Assembly (NCBI RefSeq): GCF_028288465.1
Contig: NZ_JAQBNR010000011.1
Span: 124,001 to 188,000, forward strand
Length of the DNA stretch: 64,000 nucleotides
From: Ferruginibacter sp.
GTDB taxonomy: Bacteria > Bacteroidota > Bacteroidia > Chitinophagales > Chitinophagaceae
Direction of reading: 5' to 3'
Part shown: one piece after another, positions 26,921-34,879 of the stretch
How positions within the stretch are numbered: position 1 is the stretch's first letter
Layout of the letters: the number at the start of each line of letters is the position of its first letter
Position numbers and translations under genes: made by a program
The notes under the pieces: model-generated
Databases searched by the model: none
The model's input: the letters and a program-made list of their open reading frames with translations, nothing else
What the model was told of the DNA's origin: nothing

Positions 26921-28363
26921 ATGAAGAGAAAAATTTACCGGCGTTTATTAATGGTTTGCCTGCTTATGCTATGGTTGTTGCGAGCAAATGCACAGACACA
27001 TAGAGCAAAACCAAACATTGTTTTCATTTTAGCAGATGATCTTGGGTATGGTGACATTGGCATCAACGGACAAAAATTAATCCGCACACCCAACATCAAT
27101 CAACTGGCAAAAAGCGGGATGGTGTTTAAACAATTTTACGCAGGCGCTACCGTGTGTGCACCATCCAGATCAGCGTTGCTGACGGGCCTGCATACCGGGC
27201 ATACGTTTATACGTGGCAACGCAGGGGTATCACCTGAAGGTCAGCAACCCATCCCGGATTCTGTTCTCACATTCACAGAAATATTAAAACAGGCAGGCTA
27301 CAGAACAGGTGCGTTTGGTAAGTGGGGATTGGGTCCTGTAGGTTCTTCCGGCGACCCCAATAAACATGGCTTTGATGTTTTTTACGGCTACAATTGTCAG
27401 AGTTTGGCGCACCGGTATTACCCAACACATTTTTGGAGCAACAACCAAAAAATAGAACTCGAAGGCAACGCCGGTTTTCTACAACAAAAACAATATGCAC
27501 CCGATTTGATTCAACGCCAGGCTATTGATTTTATCAGCGCCGATGATGGCAGTAAACCATTCTTTTTGTTTTTGCCCTATACATTACCGCATGCGGAATT
27601 AGCCGTGCCGGATGACAGCATTTTTCAATACTACAAAGGCCGGTTTAAAGAAACACCTTATAAGGGCAAGGATTATGGTGCCGGAGCAGTATCGGATGGC
27701 TATGCATCACAGCAATACCCGCACGCAACATTCGCTGCGATGGTCAGCAGGCTGGATATGTATGTGGGACAGGTAGTCAGCAAATTAAAAGAGAAAGGCC
27801 TGGAGAAAAATACGCTGATCATTTTTACGAGTGATAATGGTCCGCACATGGAAGGCGGTGCTGATCCCGTTTTTTTTAACAGCGGCGGCGGCTTTCGCGG
27901 TACAAAACGCGACCTTACCGAAGGCGGTATCCACATCCCTTTTATCGCCAGCTGGAATGGTGTAATAAAGGCCGGAACAACCACGCAACATGTGGGCGCC
28001 TTCTGGGATTTGTTTTCCACTTTTGCTGAACTGGCAAATGCCAAACCGGCAAAGCAAACAGACGGTATTTCATTTCTTGCGACACTTACCGCAAAAAATA
28101 AACAACAACATCACGATTACCTTTACTGGGAGTTTCACGAGCAAGGCGGCAAACAGGCCATAAGAAAAGCCAACTGGAAAGCCATTCGCTTACTGGTAGA
28201 TTCCCTGCCGGACGGACCTGTTGAATTGTATGATTTATCAAAAGATCCGGGTGAAAAAAATAACCTGGCGTTCCGTTATCCTGCTAAAGCAAAAGAATTA
28301 AAATTGCTGATGGACAAAGCACATGTCCGGTCAGCATTGTTTCCATTTAAACACGAAGAATAA
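26921..28363 (+). CDS. arylsulfatase, second copy
   Basis: The start is ATG 26921, as the longer frame would begin with TTG. A signal peptide ends near RANAQ. The ~480-residue sulfatase shows PNIVFILADDLGYGDIG (metal ligands), the formylglycine motif VCAPSRSALLTG with Cys at about residue 79, GKWGLG, FTSDNGPHMEG and the C-terminal ELYDLSKDPGEKNNLA. Its compact N-terminal half matches the sulfatase A-like S1 group, different from the first copy, so the two should have different substrates. The next gene starts 2 nt after its stop. Confidence 0.93.
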   Translation: MKRKIYRRLLMVCLLMLWLLRANAQTHRAKPNIVFILADDLGYGDIGINGQKLIRTPNINQLAKSGMVFKQFYAGATVCAPSRSALLTGLHTGHTFIRGNAGVSPEGQQPIPDSVLTFTEILKQAGYRTGAFGKWGLGPVGSSGDPNKHGFDVFYGYNCQSLAHRYYPTHFWSNNQKIELEGNAGFLQQKQYAPDLIQRQAIDFISADDGSKPFFLFLPYTLPHAELAVPDDSIFQYYKGRFKETPYKGKDYGAGAVSDGYASQQYPHATFAAMVSRLDMYVGQVVSKLKEKGLEKNTLIIFTSDNGPHMEGGADPVFFNSGGGFRGTKRDLTEGGIHIPFIASWNGVIKAGTTTQHVGAFWDLFSTFAELANAKPAKQTDGISFLATLTAKNKQQHHDYLYWEFHEQGGKQAIRKANWKAIRLLVDSLPDGPVELYDLSKDPGEKNNLAFRYPAKAKELKLLMDKAHVRSALFPFKHEE

Positions 28364-28365
28364 CC

Positions 28366-29493
28366 ATGAAGCAATTAAATTTTAGTAGGGCAATACTGAT
28401 AATACCAACCATTGCATGCATTACCTTAATCACGGCTTTTACAAAAAAGAAAAGAGGCAACGATGGGGTAGCTGGTTTAGTCGCCCATGAAAAATTAAGC
28501 TGTATAGCATGCGTAAGTACATCCGCAAAAATACCTTCCCGTTCATTTGCCTTTAAAATGGTGTCGTTTGAAAATAGTGTTGTTGCGGATAACAACATCA
28601 GTGAAGAAATGAAATTAATCCCAGGTGGAACATTTAAAATGGGTACGGATGAATATGAAGATTGCAAGCCCGTTCATAGTGTTACTTTAAAGCCATTCCT
28701 GATGGACGAACATGAGGTAACGAATGCACAGTTTGAAAAATTCGTCAAGGCGACAGGTTATAAAACAATTGCTGAACGTCCGCTGAATCCGAAAGATTAT
28801 CCGGGTGTTGCAAAACAAAAATTGGTGCCGGGTTCTGCCGTATTTACACCAACCGAAAAACCTGTTTCACTGGAAGATCCTTACCAATGGTGGGTGTATC
28901 TGCCCGGTGCTAACTGGAGACATCCCCGCGGTCCTTCAAGTTCCATTGCAGGAAAATTAAAAGAACCCGTTGTACAGATATGCTACGCAGATGCATCGGC
29001 TTATGCAAAATGGGCAGGTAAAAGATTACCTACTGAAGCGGAATGGGAATTTGCCGCGAGGGCTGGAAGGCCCGCTACCAAATACTATTGGGGTGGTGAG
29101 TTGAAGCCCGGCGATAAATGGGTGGCCAATATCTACCAGGGTAATTTCCCGGATCACAATACGAAGGAGGATGGATTCAGTGGTGTAGCGCCGGTGAAAT
29201 CTTTTCCCGCCAACCCGTATGGTTTGTATGATATGGACGGAAATGTGTGGGAATGGTGCAGTGATTTGTACCGGCCCGATTATTATAAAAGTAGTCCTGC
29301 CAATAACCCGAAAGGTCCGGCTGATAGTTTAGACCCCGATGAGCCCGGCCTTGAAAAACATGTGCAAAGAGGAGGGTCATTTATTTGCAGCGATCAGTAT
29401 TGCATCCGGTATAAAGCCGGCAGCAGGGGTAAGGGCGAAACCTCCAGTGCAGGTAATAATTTAGGGTTCCGTTGTGTGAAGGATGTGAAATAG
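28366..29493 (+). CDS. formylglycine-generating enzyme family protein
   Basis: The 375-residue protein has an N-terminal hydrophobic segment (FSRAILIIPTIACITLIT), so it is exported or membrane-anchored. The FGE-sulfatase domain starts at MKLIPGGTFKMGTD and includes LPTEAEWEFAARAG and DMDGNVWEWCSD. The C-terminal RGGSFICSDQYC carries two Cys (341 and 346) at the positions of the copper-binding pair of true FGEs, and NNLGFRCV closes the domain. This supports real O2-dependent sulfatase maturation rather than a mere FGE-fold protein. It is the last gene of the operon, 2 nt after the second sulfatase. Confidence 0.9.
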   Translation: MKQLNFSRAILIIPTIACITLITAFTKKKRGNDGVAGLVAHEKLSCIACVSTSAKIPSRSFAFKMVSFENSVVADNNISEEMKLIPGGTFKMGTDEYEDCKPVHSVTLKPFLMDEHEVTNAQFEKFVKATGYKTIAERPLNPKDYPGVAKQKLVPGSAVFTPTEKPVSLEDPYQWWVYLPGANWRHPRGPSSSIAGKLKEPVVQICYADASAYAKWAGKRLPTEAEWEFAARAGRPATKYYWGGELKPGDKWVANIYQGNFPDHNTKEDGFSGVAPVKSFPANPYGLYDMDGNVWEWCSDLYRPDYYKSSPANNPKGPADSLDPDEPGLEKHVQRGGSFICSDQYCIRYKAGSRGKGETSSAGNNLGFRCVKDVK

Positions 29494-29501
29494 ATTAGTA
29501 G

Positions 29502-30431
29502 CTATGAAGCCCATTCCTGCAACTGCCGGATGTCTTCGGGTGTTGTCCGGCAGCAGCCGCCAATAATTGTTGCACCGGCTGCGAACCAACTTTTCGCATC
29601 ATTAATAAAATGATTGTGATGTGCTGTATCAGGCAACCAGCATTTGCTGACAGCATCCCAGGTTTCGCCTTTGTTAGGATATACTACAATAGGTTTATCT
29701 GTTTGTTGGGCGGCAATTGTTATCAGCGATACGATGTATTGTGGAGCCGTGCAATTAACACCGGCTGCAATAATTTGCGGACTTTGACTGACGAGTTTGA
29801 TAGCATCGGCAAAATTTTCTCCACTGCTGATATGTGTTTCATTCTTACAACTAAAACTGATCCATGCATACACACGCGGAAATTCTGCAAGCAATTCAAC
29901 AAGGGCAATCGCTTCCTCAATACAGGGAATTGTTTCGCAAGCCAAAAAATCAGCTCCGGCATCAATCAGTACTTTTAAACGCTCCCGGTGAAATAATTTT
30001 AATGCGTCTACGCTAACGCCATAGTTACCGCGGTATTCAGATCCGTCGGCAAGCGATGCACCGTATGGCCCTACAGAGGCGGCAACCAGTGGTTGTGTTT
30101 TACGGGATACAGTTTTCATCGCTTCGTTGCGGGCATTAATGGCCAGTGTTACACTCAGCTGCATCAATTCAACTGCCTGCTCTTTTGTGTAGCCATTTTT
30201 TTCAAAACCTTCAAAACTTGCCTGGTAACTTGCCGTAGTGATGATGTCTGCGCCAGCTATCAGGTAATCATAATGCACCTGCTGAATTAATTGCGGATCT
30301 TCTTTCAGCAATTTGGCCGACCACAAGGCATGATTCAGATTGGCGCCACGTGCTTCCAGTTCGGTAGCCATTGCGCCATCGGAAATTACAATTCCTTTAT
30401 CGGCTATAAATGGCGCAAACAGATTTTTCAT
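29502..30431 (-). CDS. mmuM: homocysteine S-methyltransferase
   Basis: The 309-residue enzyme transfers a methyl group (from S-methylmethionine or S-adenosylmethionine in known members) to homocysteine, giving methionine. It shows ISDGAMATELEARG at the N-terminus and the three zinc-binding Cys: one in GVNCTAP and the GGCC pair in IIGGCCRTTPEDI. The length equals that of E. coli MmuM (about 310). It is the last gene of a minus-strand run after chrA and the superoxide dismutase remnant, and converges on the sulfatase operon with an 8-nt gap. Confidence 0.9.
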   Translation of the reverse strand: MKNLFAPFIADKGIVISDGAMATELEARGANLNHALWSAKLLKEDPQLIQQVHYDYLIAGADIITTASYQASFEGFEKNGYTKEQAVELMQLSVTLAINARNEAMKTVSRKTQPLVAASVGPYGASLADGSEYRGNYGVSVDALKLFHRERLKVLIDAGADFLACETIPCIEEAIALVELLAEFPRVYAWISFSCKNETHISSGENFADAIKLVSQSPQIIAAGVNCTAPQYIVSLITIAAQQTDKPIVVYPNKGETWDAVSKCWLPDTAHHNHFINDAKSWFAAGATIIGGCCRTTPEDIRQLQEWAS

Positions 30432-30458
30432 ATATGGTGTATTGGTAAAAGGACAGTC

Positions 30459-31182
30459 TTATTTTGTCAGCTTCACAGCGGTATCCAATCGTTGCGCCAC
30501 ATTATCCCAGTTGATAATATTGAACAGTGTATCAACAAAATCAGTGCGTTTGATTTTGTATTTTAAATAATAGGCATGCTCCCAAACATCAATCACCAGT
30601 AATGGAATGGCGCCCCATTGAGTAAGTTTTTCGTGGTTCTCACATTGCAAAACTGTCAGGCTATCGCTGTAAGGTTGATAAGCCACGATGCCATCCATTG
30701 CCATCCACATTTTTGAAGGTTTCTGAAATCAATGATTTTAAGCGTTCTTTGCTGCCAAAATTTTTCTCAATGCGTTTTAATAAATCTCCGCTGGGTTCCG
30801 TTTTTTTATTAATAAGATTTGTCCAGAAGATAGAATGTAAAATATGCGATGAAAAATGATAGGATAACTTTTTGGTCCAGAAATCTACTGTTTCCAGGTT
30901 GTTGTCATCCAGCCCTTTTTTAATCATTTGCAAATCTTTATTGGCTCCTTTAACCGCACCACCATGATGAAAGGTATAATGCAGGTGCATGGTTTCAGCA
31001 TCCATATAAGGCTCTAAAAAACTTTCGCTGTATGACAATGCCGGCTGGATATAATTGCCATTTGCATCCACCAGTTTATCAATAGAATTGTCGGCCAGGT
31101 TTTTTGCAAAGGCAGTGTTGGTTCCCAAAAAAGTGGCGGCTCCGGCTAAACTTCCTGCTTTTAAAAAATGCATTCTGTTCAT
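30459..31182 (-). pseudogene. Fe/Mn superoxide dismutase split by a frameshift
   Basis: Residues 1-173 run from 31182 to a premature stop at 30661, and the rest continues in another frame to 30459. Metal ligands are divided between the parts: His in MHLHYTFHHGG and SSHILHSIFW in the first, Asp and His in VIDVWEHAYY in the second. The break is near 30690, where the family has GNGWxWLxY; two bases appear lost there, and the total of 724 nt fits. An export-like N-terminus (FLKAGSLAGAATFLG) suggests a periplasmic enzyme. There is no long homopolymer at the break, so a real mutation is more likely than a read error. It overlaps the end of chrA by 4 nt. Confidence 0.8.
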
Positions 31183-32351
31183 ACAACTATTTTTATGATG
31201 ATGCCCAATAGTGCAGCGACTAAAATTACGTAGGGTTCCTGAATTTTTTTGTTAACAAGTAAGGCGGTAATTGTTATTGCGGCTATGACGGCCGTTGTAA
31301 TATCGGTGATACTCCTGGAGGCAATGACAACTACTGAACCCACCAAAGCACCAACCACGGCGGCTGTAATGCCATCTACAAACGCTTTGATGGATTGATT
31401 TTTTGCTATCTTTTTAAAATAGGGAGCTGGTATAATGGTAAACAGGTAACAAGGCAAAAAAGTGGCCAGTGCCGCAACTGAGGCACCAGGAAAACCGGCT
31501 ATCAGATAACCGATAAAACCGACCGTAATTACCACCGGGCCGGGCGTGATCATGGCTACGGCTACCGCATCTACAAATTGTTGTTCATTTAACCAATGAT
31601 TTTCTGTTACAACACCTGCATGTAAAAATGGAACAATGGCAAGGCCGCTTCCAAAAACAAAGGCCCCCGCTTTGGCAAAGAAGATGGCTATTTTGCCCAG
31701 TGTGCCGGCCTCATAGTTCCAGAAACCAATTTGTAAAAGAACAAAAGTATTGGCCGTTTTATTGCTGAACCATTTGGGGGGTGCTTTTACAAACATATAA
31801 ATAAGCCCTGCACCAACAAACAGCAACAGCTGCTCATGTTGGGTAATAAAAGTAATGATTGCTGCTGCGATATAAAACAGCCATAACAGCCAATGTTGTT
31901 TAAAAGAAGCCAGGTTAAACTTGCCGATTGATTTTGTGGTGAGTTTGTAAGAACTATTTGTAATGATACCGATGACAGCTGCTCCTACACCATAAAATAC
32001 AGCCTGCATCCAAACGAGTCCGTCGTATAATTTATAGGCCATGCCCAACAATACCACCATTATAAAAGAAGGGATTACAAAAGCAATCCCCGCTATTGTT
32101 GCACCTGCAACTTTATGATGTACGAAGCCCAGGTAAATAGCCAACTGTGCCGCCAGCGGGCCGGGCGCCAGTTGTGCAAGGGCAAGCCCCTGTTTGTATT
32201 CTTCCTCTGTTATCCAGCCCCGTTTTTCTACCAGGTCTTTATGCATGTATCCCACCAATGCGACAGGACCACCAAAACCGGTGGTACCCAATCTTAAAAA
32301 ATAGATTGCCAGTTGGTGGATACTATAGGTTGCTTCTTTTTTGTCCGTCAT
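31179..32351 (-). CDS. chrA: ChrA family chromate transporter
   Basis: The 390-residue inner-membrane protein is built of two homologous halves. The first has LRLGTTGFGGPVALVGYMHKD and LAQLAPGPLAAQLAIYLGF; the second has KAGAFVFGSGLAIVPFLHAG and VAVAMITPGPVVITVGFIGY. The paired FGxG and PGP motifs are the CHR-family signature of a full-length (two-domain) transporter that exports chromate, a sulfate analogue. Its position next to sulfur genes could reflect protection during high sulfate uptake or sulfate-related transport; this is inference. Confidence 0.92.
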   Translation of the reverse strand: MTDKKEATYSIHQLAIYFLRLGTTGFGGPVALVGYMHKDLVEKRGWITEEEYKQGLALAQLAPGPLAAQLAIYLGFVHHKVAGATIAGIAFVIPSFIMVVLLGMAYKLYDGLVWMQAVFYGVGAAVIGIITNSSYKLTTKSIGKFNLASFKQHWLLWLFYIAAAIITFITQHEQLLLFVGAGLIYMFVKAPPKWFSNKTANTFVLLQIGFWNYEAGTLGKIAIFFAKAGAFVFGSGLAIVPFLHAGVVTENHWLNEQQFVDAVAVAMITPGPVVITVGFIGYLIAGFPGASVAALATFLPCYLFTIIPAPYFKKIAKNQSIKAFVDGITAAVVGALVGSVVVIASRSITDITTAVIAAITITALLVNKKIQEPYVILVAALLGIIIKIVV

Positions 32352-32494
32352 ATTGTTTTTCTTCTCAGGTTAAAGCCAATTAACGCAGCAGTCGTTTAAC
32401 CATGGGAGACGGATAATATGTTATCAAAGGACAGAATAAGATGAAGTAGTTGACAGGTTTAAATCCGGAGACATCTGCATCTAATACAAACATA

Positions 32495-32956
32495 CTATGG
32501 CAGCAACGTTGTTTTCTTTTTTAAAAACCGGGTGTAAAAACTGTATACATGACAGCCTGCGCAAAAGCCGACAGCAGCTTCCAGCAGGGCAAAAGTAGCC
32601 AGTACTATTGCCAATACCAATGCGCTGTTTTTTAAATCAGCAGCAATGCAAACCAGGATGGCCGCTGAAAAAAGAAACCCAATTTTTGCAGCAAACCTTT
32701 TGGGTGCCCGGTCGGTGGGTTTATTTTTTATTGAAAATGCAGCCACTAGTTTATCGCACACTACGCCCAGTAAACTGTAATTGGCAAAATTAAATCCGCG
32801 TACAAAAAAGTCTATCAGCAAAAATGCAGGGATAACCCAAAGGCTGGTAAAAAGGTAGACAAGCGTAAGAATGAATACCAGTCCTGCGGTTAATCTTGCT
32901 TTGTTTTCATTGATGGTGACAAAATCTACCGGGCATTCAATGTTGTTATTGGCCAT
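32495..32956 (-). CDS. DUF4395 membrane protein
   Basis: The 153-residue protein has four hydrophobic helices, begins NIECPVDFVTINENKARLTAG and ends with LEAAVGFCAGCHVYSFYTR. The N-terminal CPV and C-terminal CxxC with GC are DUF4395 hallmarks. DUF4395 proteins often sit beside thioredoxin-like or rhodanese genes, which fits the TlpA gene 28 nt upstream. A role in thiol or sulfane-sulfur handling at the inner membrane is an inference supported by the sulfur-type operator ahead of this operon. Confidence 0.85.
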   Translation of the reverse strand: MANNNIECPVDFVTINENKARLTAGLVFILTLVYLFTSLWVIPAFLLIDFFVRGFNFANYSLLGVVCDKLVAAFSIKNKPTDRAPKRFAAKIGFLFSAAILVCIAADLKNSALVLAIVLATFALLEAAVGFCAGCHVYSFYTRFLKKKTTLLP

Positions 32957-32984
32957 GATGTTTTTTAATTTGATGGTAATAAGT

Positions 32985-34196
32985 TTAGTTTTCTTTCAGC
33001 AATCCGTTGATCGTTTGCTCAAATTCTTTTTTATATTCAGTATAATGAATACCGGTTGCAGGCCCGTTAAACTCTGTATCCAGCTTGCGTATTTTTCCCT
33101 TTTTATCAAGAATGATAGAGGAAGGAAAAGATTGAATAGCGGTTACCTGCGGCAATGTTTTTTCTGTTTTCAAACTATCTCCTACAGTAACTTCGGTGTT
33201 TAAAATAGGGTATTGTACGTTAAAGCGGTGCTGAAATTTTTTAAGACTGTTAAGCGATCTTTGCCAGTCCGTTGTGTACTCGTAAGCCAACGCGATAACT
33301 TCCACACCACGTTGTTTATTCCTGTTATAGTAGTCACTTAAAAAAGCGGTTTCGTCCATGCAATTAGGACACCAGCTACCCATTATCTGGATGATCACCA
33401 CTTTGTTTTTAAAACGGTCATCATTAATTGATACCGGCTTTCCCTCCAGGTTTTTAAAAGTAAAATCCAGTTTTTCCTGGCCAGCTTTTACAAACATGGC
33501 AACTGATTCTGTAGCCAGTTTGGCTGCGCTGTTTTTTACAGCCACCCAATTTTGTTTGCCTCCGCTACCTGAGAAAAATTGCCCGTTGGTGATAGTATGA
33601 GCATTTGATATCAGCGCCCTAAACAGATATGCATGACCGCCATCGAAACCTGAAAGTAACAGACTGTCTTTTGTTACAATGCCTTCCAGGTAACGGTAAT
33701 CACCGGAGGCATTTAGAAATGTACCCGTTAGCAGGTTACCTTTTTGTACAAATTCACCCACCGATGATTCTGCTCCGGCGCCTTCTCCAAATGTTACAGC
33801 CCACCTGCCCGAAATGTTTTGTGTTGGCTTACCACCGGGGGTAAACCTGTTATTACCAGGCGTTGCAGTAAAGGGCAATACCTGTGTTTTTACAGCTCCT
33901 CTTTTTATCCATACACCACTGATGATATTGTTATTAGCCATTATCCTGAACTGTGATTCAAAAACCGGCATTTGTACAATCAACGAGTCACCAGATACGG
34001 TAATATTTTGAACTTTTATTTTTTCAGCTGCATTTTTTATATACCAAACCGGTTTACCATTCTCTGTTTTCCACTCGAATGTAAACACGATTTTGTTGCC
34101 ATCGGGGCGCTGTATTTGTGCCGTCCAGTTGCCCTGTTGTGCAGTAGCAGTAACCGTCAAAAGAACACATGTCAATAAAAGAAAAAGCCGCATCAT
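32985..34196 (-). CDS. TlpA-like periplasmic thiol-disulfide oxidoreductase
   Basis: The 403-residue protein has a signal peptide ending near TATAQ. The first ~260 residues are beta-rich and not recognised (repeats such as ISGVWIKRGA and LTGTFLNASGDYRY). The last ~140 residues are a thioredoxin fold with GSWCPNCMDETAFL (the CPNC redox pair) and a cis-Pro region FPSSIILDKKGKI. It should reduce or exchange disulfides in the periplasm. It lies between the carboxypeptidase-like gene and DUF4395 in an operon with a sulfur-type promoter. Confidence 0.88.
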   Translation of the reverse strand: MMRLFLLLTCVLLTVTATAQQGNWTAQIQRPDGNKIVFTFEWKTENGKPVWYIKNAAEKIKVQNITVSGDSLIVQMPVFESQFRIMANNNIISGVWIKRGAVKTQVLPFTATPGNNRFTPGGKPTQNISGRWAVTFGEGAGAESSVGEFVQKGNLLTGTFLNASGDYRYLEGIVTKDSLLLSGFDGGHAYLFRALISNAHTITNGQFFSGSGGKQNWVAVKNSAAKLATESVAMFVKAGQEKLDFTFKNLEGKPVSINDDRFKNKVVIIQIMGSWCPNCMDETAFLSDYYNRNKQRGVEVIALAYEYTTDWQRSLNSLKKFQHRFNVQYPILNTEVTVGDSLKTEKTLPQVTAIQSFPSSIILDKKGKIRKLDTEFNGPATGIHYTEYKKEFEQTINGLLKEN

Positions 34197-34217
34197 TGTA
34201 TTATTTATTTACCGGTA

Positions 34218-34610
34218 TTACCTGCCATCAACCCGGGCAGTTTTGTTTAATTTGATTGAAGATAGCAAACTATTTTTTACGCCTGCCGGCGAATTGACTT
34301 TGCGTTGCAGCACAATCTCATAGCTAATTTTATTGGGAACAATGGCTATCTCAATTGTTTGATATTCGTTACTACTTATCACCAGCGTTTTGTCTGCCTG
34401 TGTAATGGCAAGGCTAAACTTTCCATCTGCTTGCGTGACCGTACGGTTGCTGGTTCCTTTAATCGCAATGGTGATGCCTTCCAGCGGAAAAGATTCTTCA
34501 AAAGAAATCACTTTTCCGTTAATGGTGGTTCTTTTATCTTGTGCAAACGTGTAAGAAAAAGTGGTGAATAGCAATGTTGTAACTGCTATAAAAATGGATA
34601 ATGATTTCAT
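34218..34610 (-). CDS. secreted carboxypeptidase-like regulatory domain protein
   Basis: The 130-residue protein has a signal peptide (ending near YTFAQ) followed by a single beta-sandwich domain: TTINGKVISFEESFPLEGIT, VTQADGKFSL and YQTIEIAIV. This resembles the N-terminal extension of SusC proteins but stands alone without plug or barrel, so it cannot be a transporter. It is the first gene of the TlpA-DUF4395 operon, and its ATG lies 52 nt after the stop of a short ORF ending in Cys-Cys. Confidence 0.8.
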   Translation of the reverse strand: MKSLSIFIAVTTLLFTTFSYTFAQDKRTTINGKVISFEESFPLEGITIAIKGTSNRTVTQADGKFSLAITQADKTLVISSNEYQTIEIAIVPNKISYEIVLQRKVNSPAGVKNSLLSSIKLNKTARVDGR

Positions 34611-34662
34611 GATGCTGATATTTTCGTTGCGAATAGAAATTGCTTAAAACGTATTGTTCATA

Positions 34663-34770
34663 TCAACAACAACCATAAGGTTTGGCGGGTGCTGAAATTT
34701 TGCAATCAATGCCAGAAAATAAATTGCTGTACAGGTGCAGTGAAGTGGAAGAATGTAGTAAATGTGCCAT
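34663..34770 (-). CDS. Cys-ending leader peptide of the TlpA/DUF4395 operon
   Basis: An ATG at 34770 opens a 35-codon ORF that ends KPYGCC, with TGT TGT TGA as the last codons, the same ending as the sulfatase-operon leader. A further Cys is at residue 23. The ATG is 10 nt downstream of the operator at 34780-34798 and the stop is 52 nt before the first operon gene. The stop region TGATAT can pair with ATATCA just before that gene's start, which would suit translational control. The regulatory role is inference. Confidence 0.5.
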   Translation of the reverse strand: MAHLLHSSTSLHLYSNLFSGIDCKISAPAKPYGCC

Positions 34771-34779
34771 ATAAATAAA

Positions 34780-34798
34780 GTCTACTAAAATAGTGGAC
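34780..34798 (-). promoter_or_regulatory. 19-bp operator-like inverted repeat (TlpA operon)
   Basis: The plus strand reads GTCTACTAAAATAGTGGAC. Seven of the outer eight pairs are Watson-Crick and one is G-T. Its outermost base is shared with the promoter -7 element TACATTTG, exactly as at the two other sites. Confidence 0.7.
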
Positions 34799-34827
34799 AA
34801 ATGTAACACAAATTTTTGTAGCAGAAA
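34798..34827 (-). promoter_or_regulatory. promoter of the TlpA/DUF4395 operon
   Basis: On the minus strand: TTTC (34827-34824), 18 nt, TACATTTG (34805-34798), a perfect TAnnTTTG -7 element with a weaker -33 element. Confidence 0.55.
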
Positions 34828-34879
34828 GTTAATAGTTTTAAAATTATGGAATTGCTAAGCGAAGAAATGCTATAAGTAG

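Noticed and set aside
32380-32493. 37-codon minus ORF between DUF4395 and chrA
   Set aside because: It begins at the DUF4395 stop and has a hydrophobic middle, but shows no motif and no convincing composition; too weak to call.
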